DNA of 37,387 nt from Eximiradius proteiniborus (GTDB lineage: Bacteria; Bacteroidota; Ignavibacteria; Kapaibacteriales; UBA2268), in the NCBI GenBank assembly GCA_937936035.1, contig CALGXJ010000005.1, positions 1 through 37,387 on the forward strand, written 5' to 3'. The position numbers and the translations under genes were made by a program. The notes beneath the pieces were generated by a model. That model was not told where the DNA came from and made no database searches. It saw only the letters and a program-made list of their open reading frames with translations. Below, one piece after another: positions 19,532-27,828 of this stretch. Each line of letters opens with the position of its first letter. Within the stretch, counting starts at the first letter, position 1.

Positions 19532-19620
19532 GACGAACGGTATATTGGCAAACTTAACCATTGTCGTAAGATGCTTGAATTAGCATCCTCATCCCCGAGC
19601 AATATACCGTTCGTCTTTTT
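19532..19620 (+). terminator. Large inverted repeat with T-tract after lat; possible terminator or small RNA
   Basis: Perfect 16-bp arms GACGAACGGTATATTG (19532-19547) and CAATATACCGTTCGTC (19600-19615), then T7; inner hairpin GATGCT-tgaatt-AGCATC (19570-19587). Confidence 0.65.
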
Positions 19621-20091
19621 TTATTCTCTGCTTTTTGCTTCCTGTAGCACTAAACTTTCCAAAGATAAACTATTTTGAGGAAATAAGTAAATTAATATCG
19701 AGAGCAACATAAGTCCGGTGTTTTCAAGTAATTTTGGAAGCCCTACTGTTTGCTTTGCAATTTGTGAGTAGCATCCGCAATTAATATCCAGCCCTCTTGC
19801 CCAGGCAGTGGCAACCATAATATTGAAGAGCAGGAGCAATACAAATATTACAGCGGCATTTGCCCGCAAACGCACACCAAGAATAAGCAATACGCCGCAA
19901 ATAAGTTCAATCCAGGGAAGCACAATTGCAACAGAATTTATCAGTATTTCAGGAAGCAAGCGGTAATTTGCTATTTCCTTTGCGAATAGATTAGGGTCGG
20001 TGATTTTACTAACACCAACTATGATGAATATAGCTCCGACAATTAATCGAGCAATAAATATAAAATATTCGTTTCCGAGAATTGATTTCAT
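19621..20091 (-). CDS. DoxX/MauE-family membrane protein
   Basis: Four TM-like segments with IVGVSKITDPNLFAKEIANYRLLP, WIELICGVLLILGV, INCGCYSQ. Confidence 0.82.
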   Translation of the reverse strand: MKSILGNEYFIFIARLIVGAIFIIVGVSKITDPNLFAKEIANYRLLPEILINSVAIVLPWIELICGVLLILGVRLRANAAVIFVLLLLFNIMVATAWARGLDINCGCYSQIAKQTVGLPKLLENTGLMLLSILIYLFPQNSLSLESLVLQEAKSRE

Positions 20092-20135
20092 AGTATTTTT
20101 CAAAAAATTTACATATAGAACAAACGAAATAGGAA

Positions 20136-20681
20136 TCAAAAAATTCTTTCTTTCAGATAATTAATAATTTCGTCGGAATTATCAGAGAAAAAAAGGCTAC
20201 GATAAGTGTTTTCCCAGAGAAAGCCTTCATCGTAAGTGTGACGAAGGAAATCGATTAATTTATTGTAAAAGTTTTTAATATTGTAAAAGGCGAGTGGCTT
20301 ATTAATAAAATTCAATTGATTAAGCACGATAATTTCGAAGAATTCTTCCATTGTGCCGACAGCTCCGGGCAAAGCAACAAACCCCGATGCATATTCGCTC
20401 ATGAGTGCTTTGCGTTGGTGCATAGTTTCGACAACGTGAAGCTTCGTCAGATTATTGTGACCGACTTCCATTTCAAGCAATTTGTGGGGAATAACCCCAA
20501 CAACTTCTGCACCACAGCCGAGCATTTCGTCAGCAACAGCACCCATAATGCCGACGGCACCACCGCCATAAACTAAACCGAAGCCAGATTGTGCTAATTT
20601 TCGGGCGAAATTTTTCGCTTCTGTTTCATAAATAGGATTGTTTCCTTTCGATGAGCCACAATAAACAGCGATATAGTGCAT
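20136..20681 (-). CDS. LOG-family (TIGR00730-type) Rossmann-fold protein
   Basis: IAVYCGSSKGNNPIY, FGLVYGGGAVGIMGAVADEML, FVALPGAVGTMEEFFEIIVLNQL; start ATG 20679-20681 overlaps the upstream stop (ATGA). Confidence 0.92.
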   Translation of the reverse strand: MHYIAVYCGSSKGNNPIYETEAKNFARKLAQSGFGLVYGGGAVGIMGAVADEMLGCGAEVVGVIPHKLLEMEVGHNNLTKLHVVETMHQRKALMSEYASGFVALPGAVGTMEEFFEIIVLNQLNFINKPLAFYNIKNFYNKLIDFLRHTYDEGFLWENTYRSLFFSDNSDEIINYLKERIF

Positions 20682-22159
20682 CAGCAACCGCTCCTGCCGG
20701 TAAGAACAACAGCAATAGTTCTTGCAACGATGTATATATCTAAAAACATAGACCAGTTCCGAATGTAATAAACGTCCATCTGGTTGCGTTCCTCGAAGCT
20801 CGAATTATTACGGTCGGTAACTTGCCAGAGCCCGGAGATGCCGGGCTTTACTTTTAAAATTATTTCATCGTGACCGTTCATTTTAATTTTTTCCCATGGG
20901 ATATATGCTCGCGGACCGATCAAACTCATATCGCCTTTGATAACGTTCCAGAATTGAGGAAGTTCGTCGAGAGAATATTTGCGTAAAAATTTTCCGACGC
21001 GGGTAAGACGGGGATCGTCTTTGAGTTTGTGGTATATTTCGTATTCTTTTTGCAGTTTTGGATTGGAGCTGAGAATAGATGAAAGGCGTTCTTCGGCATT
21101 GTTGTGCATAGTGCGGAATTTAATAATATTGAAGCGGGTGTCGTTAATTCCCATTCTTTCTTGCTTGAAAAGGACTTTGCCGCGAGAATCAATTTTGACA
21201 AGCAACGCAATAACGAGCATCAAAGGAGCTGAGAGCAGAAGCAAAAGAGAACCGAGCACAATATCAAACATACGTTTCATAAATCGGGCGGATGAAGAAA
21301 GCAGTTTTTGCTGCAATTCAAGTCCCAGAAATCCACCGAAATCACGGACAGACACCCACAGGCTCGATAGCCCGAACAAATCCGGGATAATGGTTGTATG
21401 GGCAAAGAATTTCGAATATTTATCTATGATTTCTCTCTGCCGTTCAACATTAACGCGTGGCATAGCGATAATTGCGTGCTCGTTGCAGAGGTGTTGGGAA
21501 AGGTCGGGAATAATATCCAGCCCGCCGATAACTGGGACGCCGTGAATATAACCCCAGCGGTCGACGTCGTCATCGACAGCAACAATAGGACGCAAACCGA
21601 GTTGCTTTTGTTTGATAAGCGAGCCAATAACGCGTTCGCCGGCGCGACCGGCACCAATTACAACAACCGGTATGCCCCACCAGGAGCTATTCGATGCCAA
21701 TTTCCGAACAATCGAGCGACCGACGGGGACTAACGTCAAAGCAACAAAATACGAAGCAAAAACTGAAATACGAAACTGACTTTCTATTCCTTCGGCAAGA
21801 TAGCTCAGGAGGAAAAATATTATAAATGCGATAGTAGTGCTATATGTTATTGAGCGGAGTTCTTCGATAATATCGATACCAAATCCGGGATAAAGTCCTC
21901 GCAAAGCATAAGCAATTGGGAAAAAAGGAAGTGAAAGGCACAGCAGATATATGTGATTCCACGAAAGGGAGAATTCATTAACAGCTAAAGCCGACACCGC
22001 AATTGAGGCAAGGATTGAGATTGTTAGCATTGAAATATCAGAAAGCAAGAACAAAGATGTGGCAAAAATTTTCCTTAATACTGTTTTTTCCCCGAACGAG
22101 TAATATATTGCTTCATTCCTTAATAATTTCGTCAGCTCTATGAGTGTTAATGTTTCCAT
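20681..22159 (-). CDS. Undecaprenyl-phosphate hexose phosphotransferase (WbaP-like)
   Basis: N-terminal TMs, CoA-binding-like domain, C-terminal MKRMFDIVLGSLLLLLSAPLMLVIALLVKIDSRGKVLFKQERMG...FRTMHNNAEE...SLDELPQFWNVIKGDMSLIGPRAY. Confidence 0.93.
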   Translation of the reverse strand: METLTLIELTKLLRNEAIYYSFGEKTVLRKIFATSLFLLSDISMLTISILASIAVSALAVNEFSLSWNHIYLLCLSLPFFPIAYALRGLYPGFGIDIIEELRSITYSTTIAFIIFFLLSYLAEGIESQFRISVFASYFVALTLVPVGRSIVRKLASNSSWWGIPVVVIGAGRAGERVIGSLIKQKQLGLRPIVAVDDDVDRWGYIHGVPVIGGLDIIPDLSQHLCNEHAIIAMPRVNVERQREIIDKYSKFFAHTTIIPDLFGLSSLWVSVRDFGGFLGLELQQKLLSSSARFMKRMFDIVLGSLLLLLSAPLMLVIALLVKIDSRGKVLFKQERMGINDTRFNIIKFRTMHNNAEERLSSILSSNPKLQKEYEIYHKLKDDPRLTRVGKFLRKYSLDELPQFWNVIKGDMSLIGPRAYIPWEKIKMNGHDEIILKVKPGISGLWQVTDRNNSSFEERNQMDVYYIRNWSMFLDIYIVARTIAVVLTGRSGC

Positions 22160-22254
22160 TCAATAGAGAAATCTAATTTATTTATACTTTACAAGTATTT
22201 AACAATTTATTAAATTACTATTATTTTACAAATTCAGCAAATATTTTTGAAAAG

Positions 22255-22276
22255 GCTTGTTTTTACAAAAACAAGC
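22255..22276. repeat. Perfect palindromic hairpin in the divergent wbaP-like/kinase intergenic region
   Basis: GCTTGTTTTT-ac-AAAAACAAGC. Confidence 0.6.
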
Positions 22277-22355
22277 GAAACTGTTTGGAATTACATTGCT
22301 AAATAAAAATTAATTTTATTATTCCCATAATTATTAATATTATTCGTTTATTACA

Positions 22356-24416
22356 TTGAATAATCTCAAAAAAAATATGAAATCACTTCGATTAGTTTTC
22401 TTATTATTAACAATATTAATTGCAGGTATCCAGCTGCTTTTTGGCAACAATGAATTAGAAAGTCTGATTTCGCAGATAAAAAACGAGAAAAATCCGAAGG
22501 TTCGACTCGAAAAGTATTTTAAGTTGATTCAGGAGCAAATGGATGTAGTGGACTTAGATATATTGCTGAACACTGAAGTTGCCTATAAATTAGCTGATTC
22601 TCTGAAAATACCGCATCTTTACGCAAAAGCATTGTATTATAGGGGAATAGTCTGGCGAATCTGGAGCGATGCAAATAAATCCTTAGAATATTCATTTTCA
22701 GCACTGAAGTTGTTCGAGGAGTTGAACGACAAGCGTAATTATGCTGAAACTATGCGATCAATAGCGGAGACATACCGTTCGCTGAATTTTCTGGACTTGG
22801 CAGTGCAGAGCGCTCTGAAAGCGGAAGAGATATTCTTGAAGCTAAATGATACATTGGGATTGGCTCAGACGTATAATCGGTTGGCAGCAGTAATGTTTGA
22901 AAAATTAAATAGTAAATACAGTTATTCCAGTCATAAATTCGGTATTTTCAAAGGATACGGGACCGGAGAAAGATCACCTGAAAAATTTTTTAACACTATT
23001 CCTAAAGACAAAGAAGTGAAAATGACTTACGATTCGTTGGTAAAATATATCGATCTGGCATATCATTATGCACAATTTTCTAAATCCAAGGCATTATTTG
23101 TAAATACATCACAGATCGAAAGCTCATTGTTTATTATCATAGGTTATCGGAAACAGGCAATTGAACAGTTGAATAAAGCTCTGGAAGTAGCGAAAAAGGA
23201 AGATTTCAAAATGTATCTGCCTTTGCTTTACACTTCGCTTGCATCTGCATACACAGACGAAAAAGACTTCGACAAGGCTCTCGAATATTCCAGATTAGTA
23301 AAAGAAATCAGCGACAAAACAAACATACTGATTTACAAAGCTATGGCGGCAAATTCTTTTTATTCAATCTATTCATTAATGGGCGACTATAAAACTGCAA
23401 TTGCTTATCTACACGAATATCAAGGTTATATTAGCAAACATACAAGCAACCAATTAGACGCTCGTTTGCGTGTGATTGAGTATCAACATAACTTAGCCAG
23501 AAAAGAGCAGGAGCTCCTAAGCAGTAAGAAAATAACAATAGTTATTGTTGTTTCATTTATTTTGATTCTTTTAATTATTGTTGTCTCTTTAATTGCATTG
23601 GCTCGGAGAAACAGGGAAATTTCGAAGCTTAATCAAATTCTTATTGAAAACAACATTATAGTAAAAGAACAGCGGGATCAATTAGAGGTTGCAAACGCAG
23701 AGAAAGACAAGTTTTTTTCGATTGTTGCCCACGATTTGAAAAACCCTGTCGGGAGCTTCCGAATGACGACAAATTTATTTCGAGATTCTTTTGAAGATTT
23801 GACAAAGGAAGAATCGAAAGAATTGATAGATATGCTTAAAGAATCGTCGGATAGCCTGTTTAGTTTGCTTGAGAATCTGCTCGAATGGTCGCGTGCTCAG
23901 CGTGGGAAAATTAATTTTATACCAGTCGAAACTAATATGAGGCAACTTATAGAGATGACTTGCTTTGTGCTGAAACATCAGGCAGCAGTCAAAAATATTT
24001 CATTAAACTGTGAAGTGCCGGAAAATTATAATATTGTTTTAGACCCGAATCTTGTAACAACAGTTATTCGCAATTTAGTGTCCAATGCTATAAAATTCAC
24101 GCCCGACGGCGGCTCTGTTACAGTTGGGATAAAAGAGGAAACAAACGAGTATGTTACATTATTTGTTTCCGACACTGGAGTTGGAATTCCTCAGGAAAAT
24201 ATTGATAAGATATTTCGGATAGATTCGCAGGTTACAACCTTGGGAACAAACAAAGAGAAAGGCACCGGGCTCGGGCTTATCCTATGCAAAGAGTTCATTA
24301 ATCTGCACAACGGTGATATTTGGGCGGAAAGTCAGGTTGGCAAAGGCACCACTTTTTATATTAAAATTCCCAGAAATATTACACCTGTTGTTACAATCGA
24401 CGACTTAATTGTATAA
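22356..24416 (+). CDS. TPR-containing membrane sensor histidine kinase
   Basis: TPR-like N-terminus, TM IVIVVSFILILLIIVVSLIAL, HisKA FFSIVAHDLKNPVGSFR, HATPase NLVSNAIKFTPDGGSV, DTGVGIPQENIDKIF, GTGLGLILCKEFINLHNGDIW. Confidence 0.94.
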   Translation: MNNLKKNMKSLRLVFLLLTILIAGIQLLFGNNELESLISQIKNEKNPKVRLEKYFKLIQEQMDVVDLDILLNTEVAYKLADSLKIPHLYAKALYYRGIVWRIWSDANKSLEYSFSALKLFEELNDKRNYAETMRSIAETYRSLNFLDLAVQSALKAEEIFLKLNDTLGLAQTYNRLAAVMFEKLNSKYSYSSHKFGIFKGYGTGERSPEKFFNTIPKDKEVKMTYDSLVKYIDLAYHYAQFSKSKALFVNTSQIESSLFIIIGYRKQAIEQLNKALEVAKKEDFKMYLPLLYTSLASAYTDEKDFDKALEYSRLVKEISDKTNILIYKAMAANSFYSIYSLMGDYKTAIAYLHEYQGYISKHTSNQLDARLRVIEYQHNLARKEQELLSSKKITIVIVVSFILILLIIVVSLIALARRNREISKLNQILIENNIIVKEQRDQLEVANAEKDKFFSIVAHDLKNPVGSFRMTTNLFRDSFEDLTKEESKELIDMLKESSDSLFSLLENLLEWSRAQRGKINFIPVETNMRQLIEMTCFVLKHQAAVKNISLNCEVPENYNIVLDPNLVTTVIRNLVSNAIKFTPDGGSVTVGIKEETNEYVTLFVSDTGVGIPQENIDKIFRIDSQVTTLGTNKEKGTGLGLILCKEFINLHNGDIWAESQVGKGTTFYIKIPRNITPVVTIDDLIV

Positions 24417-24431
24417 AATAGTTGTATTAAT

Positions 24432-24506
24432 TACAATCAAAATAAATCGAGGCACAAGCCACTGAGTTTTTAGCACAAAGGAACTCATAATGATTGTATA
24501 GGCTTG
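24432..24506. other. Intergenic element with nested and crossing inverted repeats (possible pseudoknot)
   Basis: TACAATCA (24432-24439)/TGATTGTA (24491-24498); TGAGTT (24463-24468)/AACTCA (24482-24487); CAAGCC (24455-24460)/GGCTTG (24501-24506) crosses the first pair. Confidence 0.35.
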
Positions 24507-24525
24507 CAATATCAAGTCGTATTAT

Positions 24526-25086
24526 TTAATTATTTCTTTCGATTAATTGATTTAGCTTTCGAGCGAAGCTTTTCGGTTCTGATTGTTTAAAGCGGGAATG
24601 CTCGGACAACGTTTGATAAAAGCGGTTGGAGCATTTAGGATAGATGAGAGTTTCTTGCTTGTAGTTTGAAATGTCGAAATAAGCACCTAAGAGATAACCT
24701 ATAGCAACAGACAGTGGGAAAATCAGCCAATCAGCAGTGGTGATTTTATTATTTTGCTTGTACTGCGCAGCCAGCAGTCCGCCACCTAACAGGGCTCCAA
24801 TGGTAGAAAATTTAATACGTTTGGTGAACTTTGCAGGTTGTTCCAATAATTTTACGTAGTCAATCTGGTTGCATCGTAGAATTAGCAGGCTATCAAATTT
24901 GTCCGAAATTTGTCTGTTATCGGCGAATGGATTAGTCGATAGAACAAGCAGGCTATCACGAGCGGCAATGATCTCGCCGTAGTAAAGGCTGTCGCACTTT
25001 GTTTTGATGTAAGCCAGCCGGCCGAAATCGGCAAAAGAAATTTGAGGCAGCAGAAAAACAAGGATGAGGAGAAAAATTTTCTGCAT
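24526..25086 (-). CDS. Hypothetical secreted/membrane protein
   Basis: Signal peptide MQKIFLLILVFLLPQISFADFG; ORF-track start at 25212 overlaps rlmN, so ATG at 25086 is preferred. Confidence 0.7.
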   Translation of the reverse strand: MQKIFLLILVFLLPQISFADFGRLAYIKTKCDSLYYGEIIAARDSLLVLSTNPFADNRQISDKFDSLLILRCNQIDYVKLLEQPAKFTKRIKFSTIGALLGGGLLAAQYKQNNKITTADWLIFPLSVAIGYLLGAYFDISNYKQETLIYPKCSNRFYQTLSEHSRFKQSEPKSFARKLNQLIERNN

Positions 25087-25087
25087 C

Positions 25088-26194
25088 TTACTTCTGACGC
25101 GATAGTGCGAGTTGCCCGCAAGCGGCTTCGATGTCGCGACCGAATGAATCGCGGACGATGACAGCGATTTTGTGCGAACGTAGATAATTGACAATTTTTG
25201 CAACACGTTCATGTGGTGATGGTTTCAATTCGAACGAAATTCCTTTGGGCTTGGTGAACGATATATCGTTGAACGGGATAAAGTTTACTCGCGATGGCAC
25301 TCTTTGAGCAATTTTGCGAAGGCGTTCGGCGTCTTCTGCGGAGTCGTTTATTCCGTCGAATGGAATATATTCGTAAGTGATTTTCATTTTTGTGTGGCGG
25401 TAGTAATATTCAACTGCATCCATCAGGGACGCTAAATCGAAAGATTGAGCAATTGGCATAATTTTGTTCCGCGTGCCGTTGGTGGTTGCGTGCAGAGAAA
25501 TTGCAAGCTTCGGTGGAAACTTGGTGTGTGCAAGCTCGCGAATACGTGGAGCAATTCCCGAAGTAGATAAAGTAATTTTTCGTCGGCTTATCACTTTGGT
25601 TTTTTCGTCGGCAAGCAAAGATATAGCACGCACGACGTTTTCGTAATTTAGCAAAGGTTCGCCCATTCCCATAAGCACAATGTTGTTGATTTTTGTGCCT
25701 AATTCCTGCTCGATAATGAAAATCTGGTCAATTATTTCCGATGGAGTCAGGTTTTTCTTGAAGCCGAGCGTTCCGGTAGCACAGAAGGCACACCCTACGG
25801 GGCAGCCGGACATTGTGGATATGCACAATGTGGAGCGTTCCACTTCTCCGTCGTCGTTTGCCCAGGGCATATAAACAGCCTCGATAAATTGGCGGTCGGC
25901 AAGCGAGAACAGGAATTTAACCGAGCCATCAGCTGAGACGCGTTTTTCTTCCAACGAGATTGAAGCTATATCGAATACTTCGGCAAGCATTTTTCGCAAA
26001 TGTTTCGGAAGATGGGTCATTTGGCTGAAATCCGTTGCCCGATTAACGAAAATCTCGTGGAGAATTTGGTTGGCACGATATTTTTCTTCGCCGGCGGCTT
26101 GCAGATAATCGACGAGTTCGTCGTATGCAAGGCTTTTTATTTGCTTTTTTACCGATGACTTAATTTGAAATCTATTTTCAGAATATTCAAACAT
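25088..26194 (-). CDS. rlmN: 23S rRNA (adenine2503-C2)-methyltransferase
   Basis: Radical SAM CISTMSGCPVGCAFCATGTLGFKKNLTPSEIIDQ, NIVLMGMGEPLLNYENVV. Confidence 0.96.
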   Translation of the reverse strand: MFEYSENRFQIKSSVKKQIKSLAYDELVDYLQAAGEEKYRANQILHEIFVNRATDFSQMTHLPKHLRKMLAEVFDIASISLEEKRVSADGSVKFLFSLADRQFIEAVYMPWANDDGEVERSTLCISTMSGCPVGCAFCATGTLGFKKNLTPSEIIDQIFIIEQELGTKINNIVLMGMGEPLLNYENVVRAISLLADEKTKVISRRKITLSTSGIAPRIRELAHTKFPPKLAISLHATTNGTRNKIMPIAQSFDLASLMDAVEYYYRHTKMKITYEYIPFDGINDSAEDAERLRKIAQRVPSRVNFIPFNDISFTKPKGISFELKPSPHERVAKIVNYLRSHKIAVIVRDSFGRDIEAACGQLALSRQK

Positions 26195-26380
26195 ATTTGC
26201 ACCATTTTATTTTAAGAAACGAATAAGTTAAGAATTTATTAAGAGTTAATAATTATTCTGAGAATTATAAACAGGCTGATTCCTGAATTGCTTCGTATTT
26301 TCAGATGAGAGAAGAACAATGGTTTTTATAAAAAAATCAGGTGCAAACAGGTATCAAAATGATTTATAAAAAAAAATATA

Positions 26381-26420
26381 AATATGTAAATTTTACTTGA
26401 AAAATATGTAAATATTACTT
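26381..26420 (+). promoter_or_regulatory. Two tandem 18-bp operator-like direct repeats
   Basis: AATATGTAAATTTTACTT (26381-26398) and AATATGTAAATATTACTT (26403-26420), 17 of 18 identical, 22 bp start to start; each has palindromic GTAA-n3-TTAC. Confidence 0.7.
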
Positions 26421-26427
26421 ATTTTAG
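26395..26427 (+). promoter_or_regulatory. Predicted promoter of the Mor/HTH/S24 module, overlapping the operator repeats
   Basis: ACTTG (26395-26399), 20-bp spacer, TATTTTAG (26420-26427; one mismatch to TAnnTTTG); SD ggagg precedes ATG 26459. Confidence 0.5.
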
Positions 26428-26458
26428 ATTGCAAAAATTAGTTTTTTTGGAGGATAAA

Positions 26459-26764
26459 ATGAAAGAGGAAGTAGTCCGACAAATTCGCATGGAAGAACTT
26501 CCGGATAATTTGAGTATGCTTGCAGAATATTGCGGGCTCGAGGCAGTGCAAAAAATGCTGCTCAATCTCAATGGCGGAATGTTCTATATCCCGCGTATCT
26601 CTCATCTTGATAAGTTTGTAGAGAGATATATAAAGGAAAATTGGGAGAAACCGAACAGTTGTCTGGCAAAGGATTTGAATGTTTCGCTGGTTCACGTTCG
26701 GCGGATGCGAAAAAAGATTACCGAAGAGAGGCGAGCCGAAAAGAAATTGCTTAAATGCGTATAA
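26459..26764 (+). CDS. Mor-like transcription activator (Mu Mor/C family resemblance)
   Basis: LPDNLSMLAEYCGLEAVQKMLLNLNGGMFYIPRISHLDKFVERYIKENWEKPNSCLAKDLNVSLVHVRRMRKKI resembles Mor: LE.V....L.GG..YIPR...LD then C-terminal HTH; SD ggagg favours ATG 26459 over 26429. Confidence 0.7.
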   Translation: MKEEVVRQIRMEELPDNLSMLAEYCGLEAVQKMLLNLNGGMFYIPRISHLDKFVERYIKENWEKPNSCLAKDLNVSLVHVRRMRKKITEERRAEKKLLKCV

Positions 26765-26781
26765 TTTTATAAATTAATTCG

Positions 26782-27174
26782 ATGGAAAACGATTACCTGA
26801 AAAATATCGGACAGCGTCTTCGGTTTGTAAGAAGCATTTTCAACGAAGGCAAGAAGCTGAGCACTGAGCAGTTTGCTCACTTGCTTGGGGAAAGCCGCGA
26901 CAATATAGCCAACTACGAACATGCTCGGGCGTCTGTTCCAGCAAGAGTGCTAATCGAGCTGTACAAGCGAGGTATTAATCCAACCTGGGTGCTTACGGGC
27001 GATGGTGATGTGTTTGCAAATAATTTGCCGGGGAAGCAAAGACGCAAACTGTTGAAAGAACGTGGAATAGACATAAGCGAAATCAAAGAATTGGCAAAAG
27101 TTGAGTTCGAAGAACATAAAGAAGTAAAGGTGCTAAAAGTTGCAGCAGGAAAAATCAAAAATAGAGGCACTTAG
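26782..27174 (+). CDS. CI-repressor-type helix-turn-helix protein
   Basis: IGQRLRFVRSIFNEGKKLSTEQFAHLLGESRDNIANYEHARASVPARVLIELYKRGINPTWVLTGDGDVF. Confidence 0.85.
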   Translation: MENDYLKNIGQRLRFVRSIFNEGKKLSTEQFAHLLGESRDNIANYEHARASVPARVLIELYKRGINPTWVLTGDGDVFANNLPGKQRRKLLKERGIDISEIKELAKVEFEEHKEVKVLKVAAGKIKNRGT

Positions 27175-27781
27175 CAACTACGAGCTTTATTTGCTTGTAC
27201 GCAAATGCACTGTTTATGAATATTTTAAAAGGAAGCCATACAAAAACCGCGACCTTATTTTCGACACTGCTACTGAACGCGACAAGCGAATTGTTTCGTT
27301 TGCACTGAAGGACGCAATGCTTACAATTAATTCAGTGAGATACGGTATGAGAGAATTATTTGTAGCAGACATCAAGCGCATAGATTTGATGACTGCAGAA
27401 GAAATCAATGAACTAATTCAGAAAATCGGAGCATCCCGAAGGCAGCCGGTTGTTTCGGATGAACTGGTTGAAAAGCGGACATTGCTTGATATTGTTGGAA
27501 TTTCGAGCGAAAACTTAATTATTTGCTCAGTCGATGGTGCATCGATGACAGGAGTAATCGAGCCGGGCGATATAATCTTTGTCGATACGGCAGAAAAGCC
27601 GGCAAACAACAAAATTGTGGTTGTCAATATTGACGGGAACCTGCTTGTGAAGCGTTACGTGCAGGAAAACGGAAGCGTTTGGCTGCATTCGGACAATCCG
27701 GCGTTCGAACCAATAAAAGTGAGCGAAGGCTACACATTCGAAATTTTTGGCGTTGTCAAAAGAATTATGCGATCTGTTTAA
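27140..27781 (+). CDS. S24 (LexA/CI/UmuD-like) domain protein, TTG start or made by frameshift from the HTH ORF
   Basis: ICSVDGASMTGVIEPGDIIFVDTAEKPANNKIVVVNIDGNLLVKRYVQENGSVWLHSDNPAFEPI; Ser135-Lys171 spacing fits an S24 dyad; a stop at 27134-27136 bounds the frame, and TTG 27140 is the only early start. Confidence 0.8.
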   Translation: MQQEKSKIEALSNYELYLLVRKCTVYEYFKRKPYKNRDLIFDTATERDKRIVSFALKDAMLTINSVRYGMRELFVADIKRIDLMTAEEINELIQKIGASRRQPVVSDELVEKRTLLDIVGISSENLIICSVDGASMTGVIEPGDIIFVDTAEKPANNKIVVVNIDGNLLVKRYVQENGSVWLHSDNPAFEPIKVSEGYTFEIFGVVKRIMRSV

Positions 27782-27786
27782 AAAAT

Positions 27787-27819
27787 ACTTGCAAGTTCAA
27801 TAAATAATTATTAGTTTTG
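27787..27819 (+). promoter_or_regulatory. Bacteroidota-type promoter for tRNA-Gln
   Basis: ACTTG (27787-27791), 20-bp spacer, TAGTTTTG (27812-27819). Confidence 0.65.
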
Positions 27820-27828
27820 TAATGAATT

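Noticed and set aside
25087-25212. Extended N-terminus for the hypothetical protein 24526-25212
   Set aside because: It overlaps the rlmN 3' end out of frame; a clean signal peptide begins at 25086.
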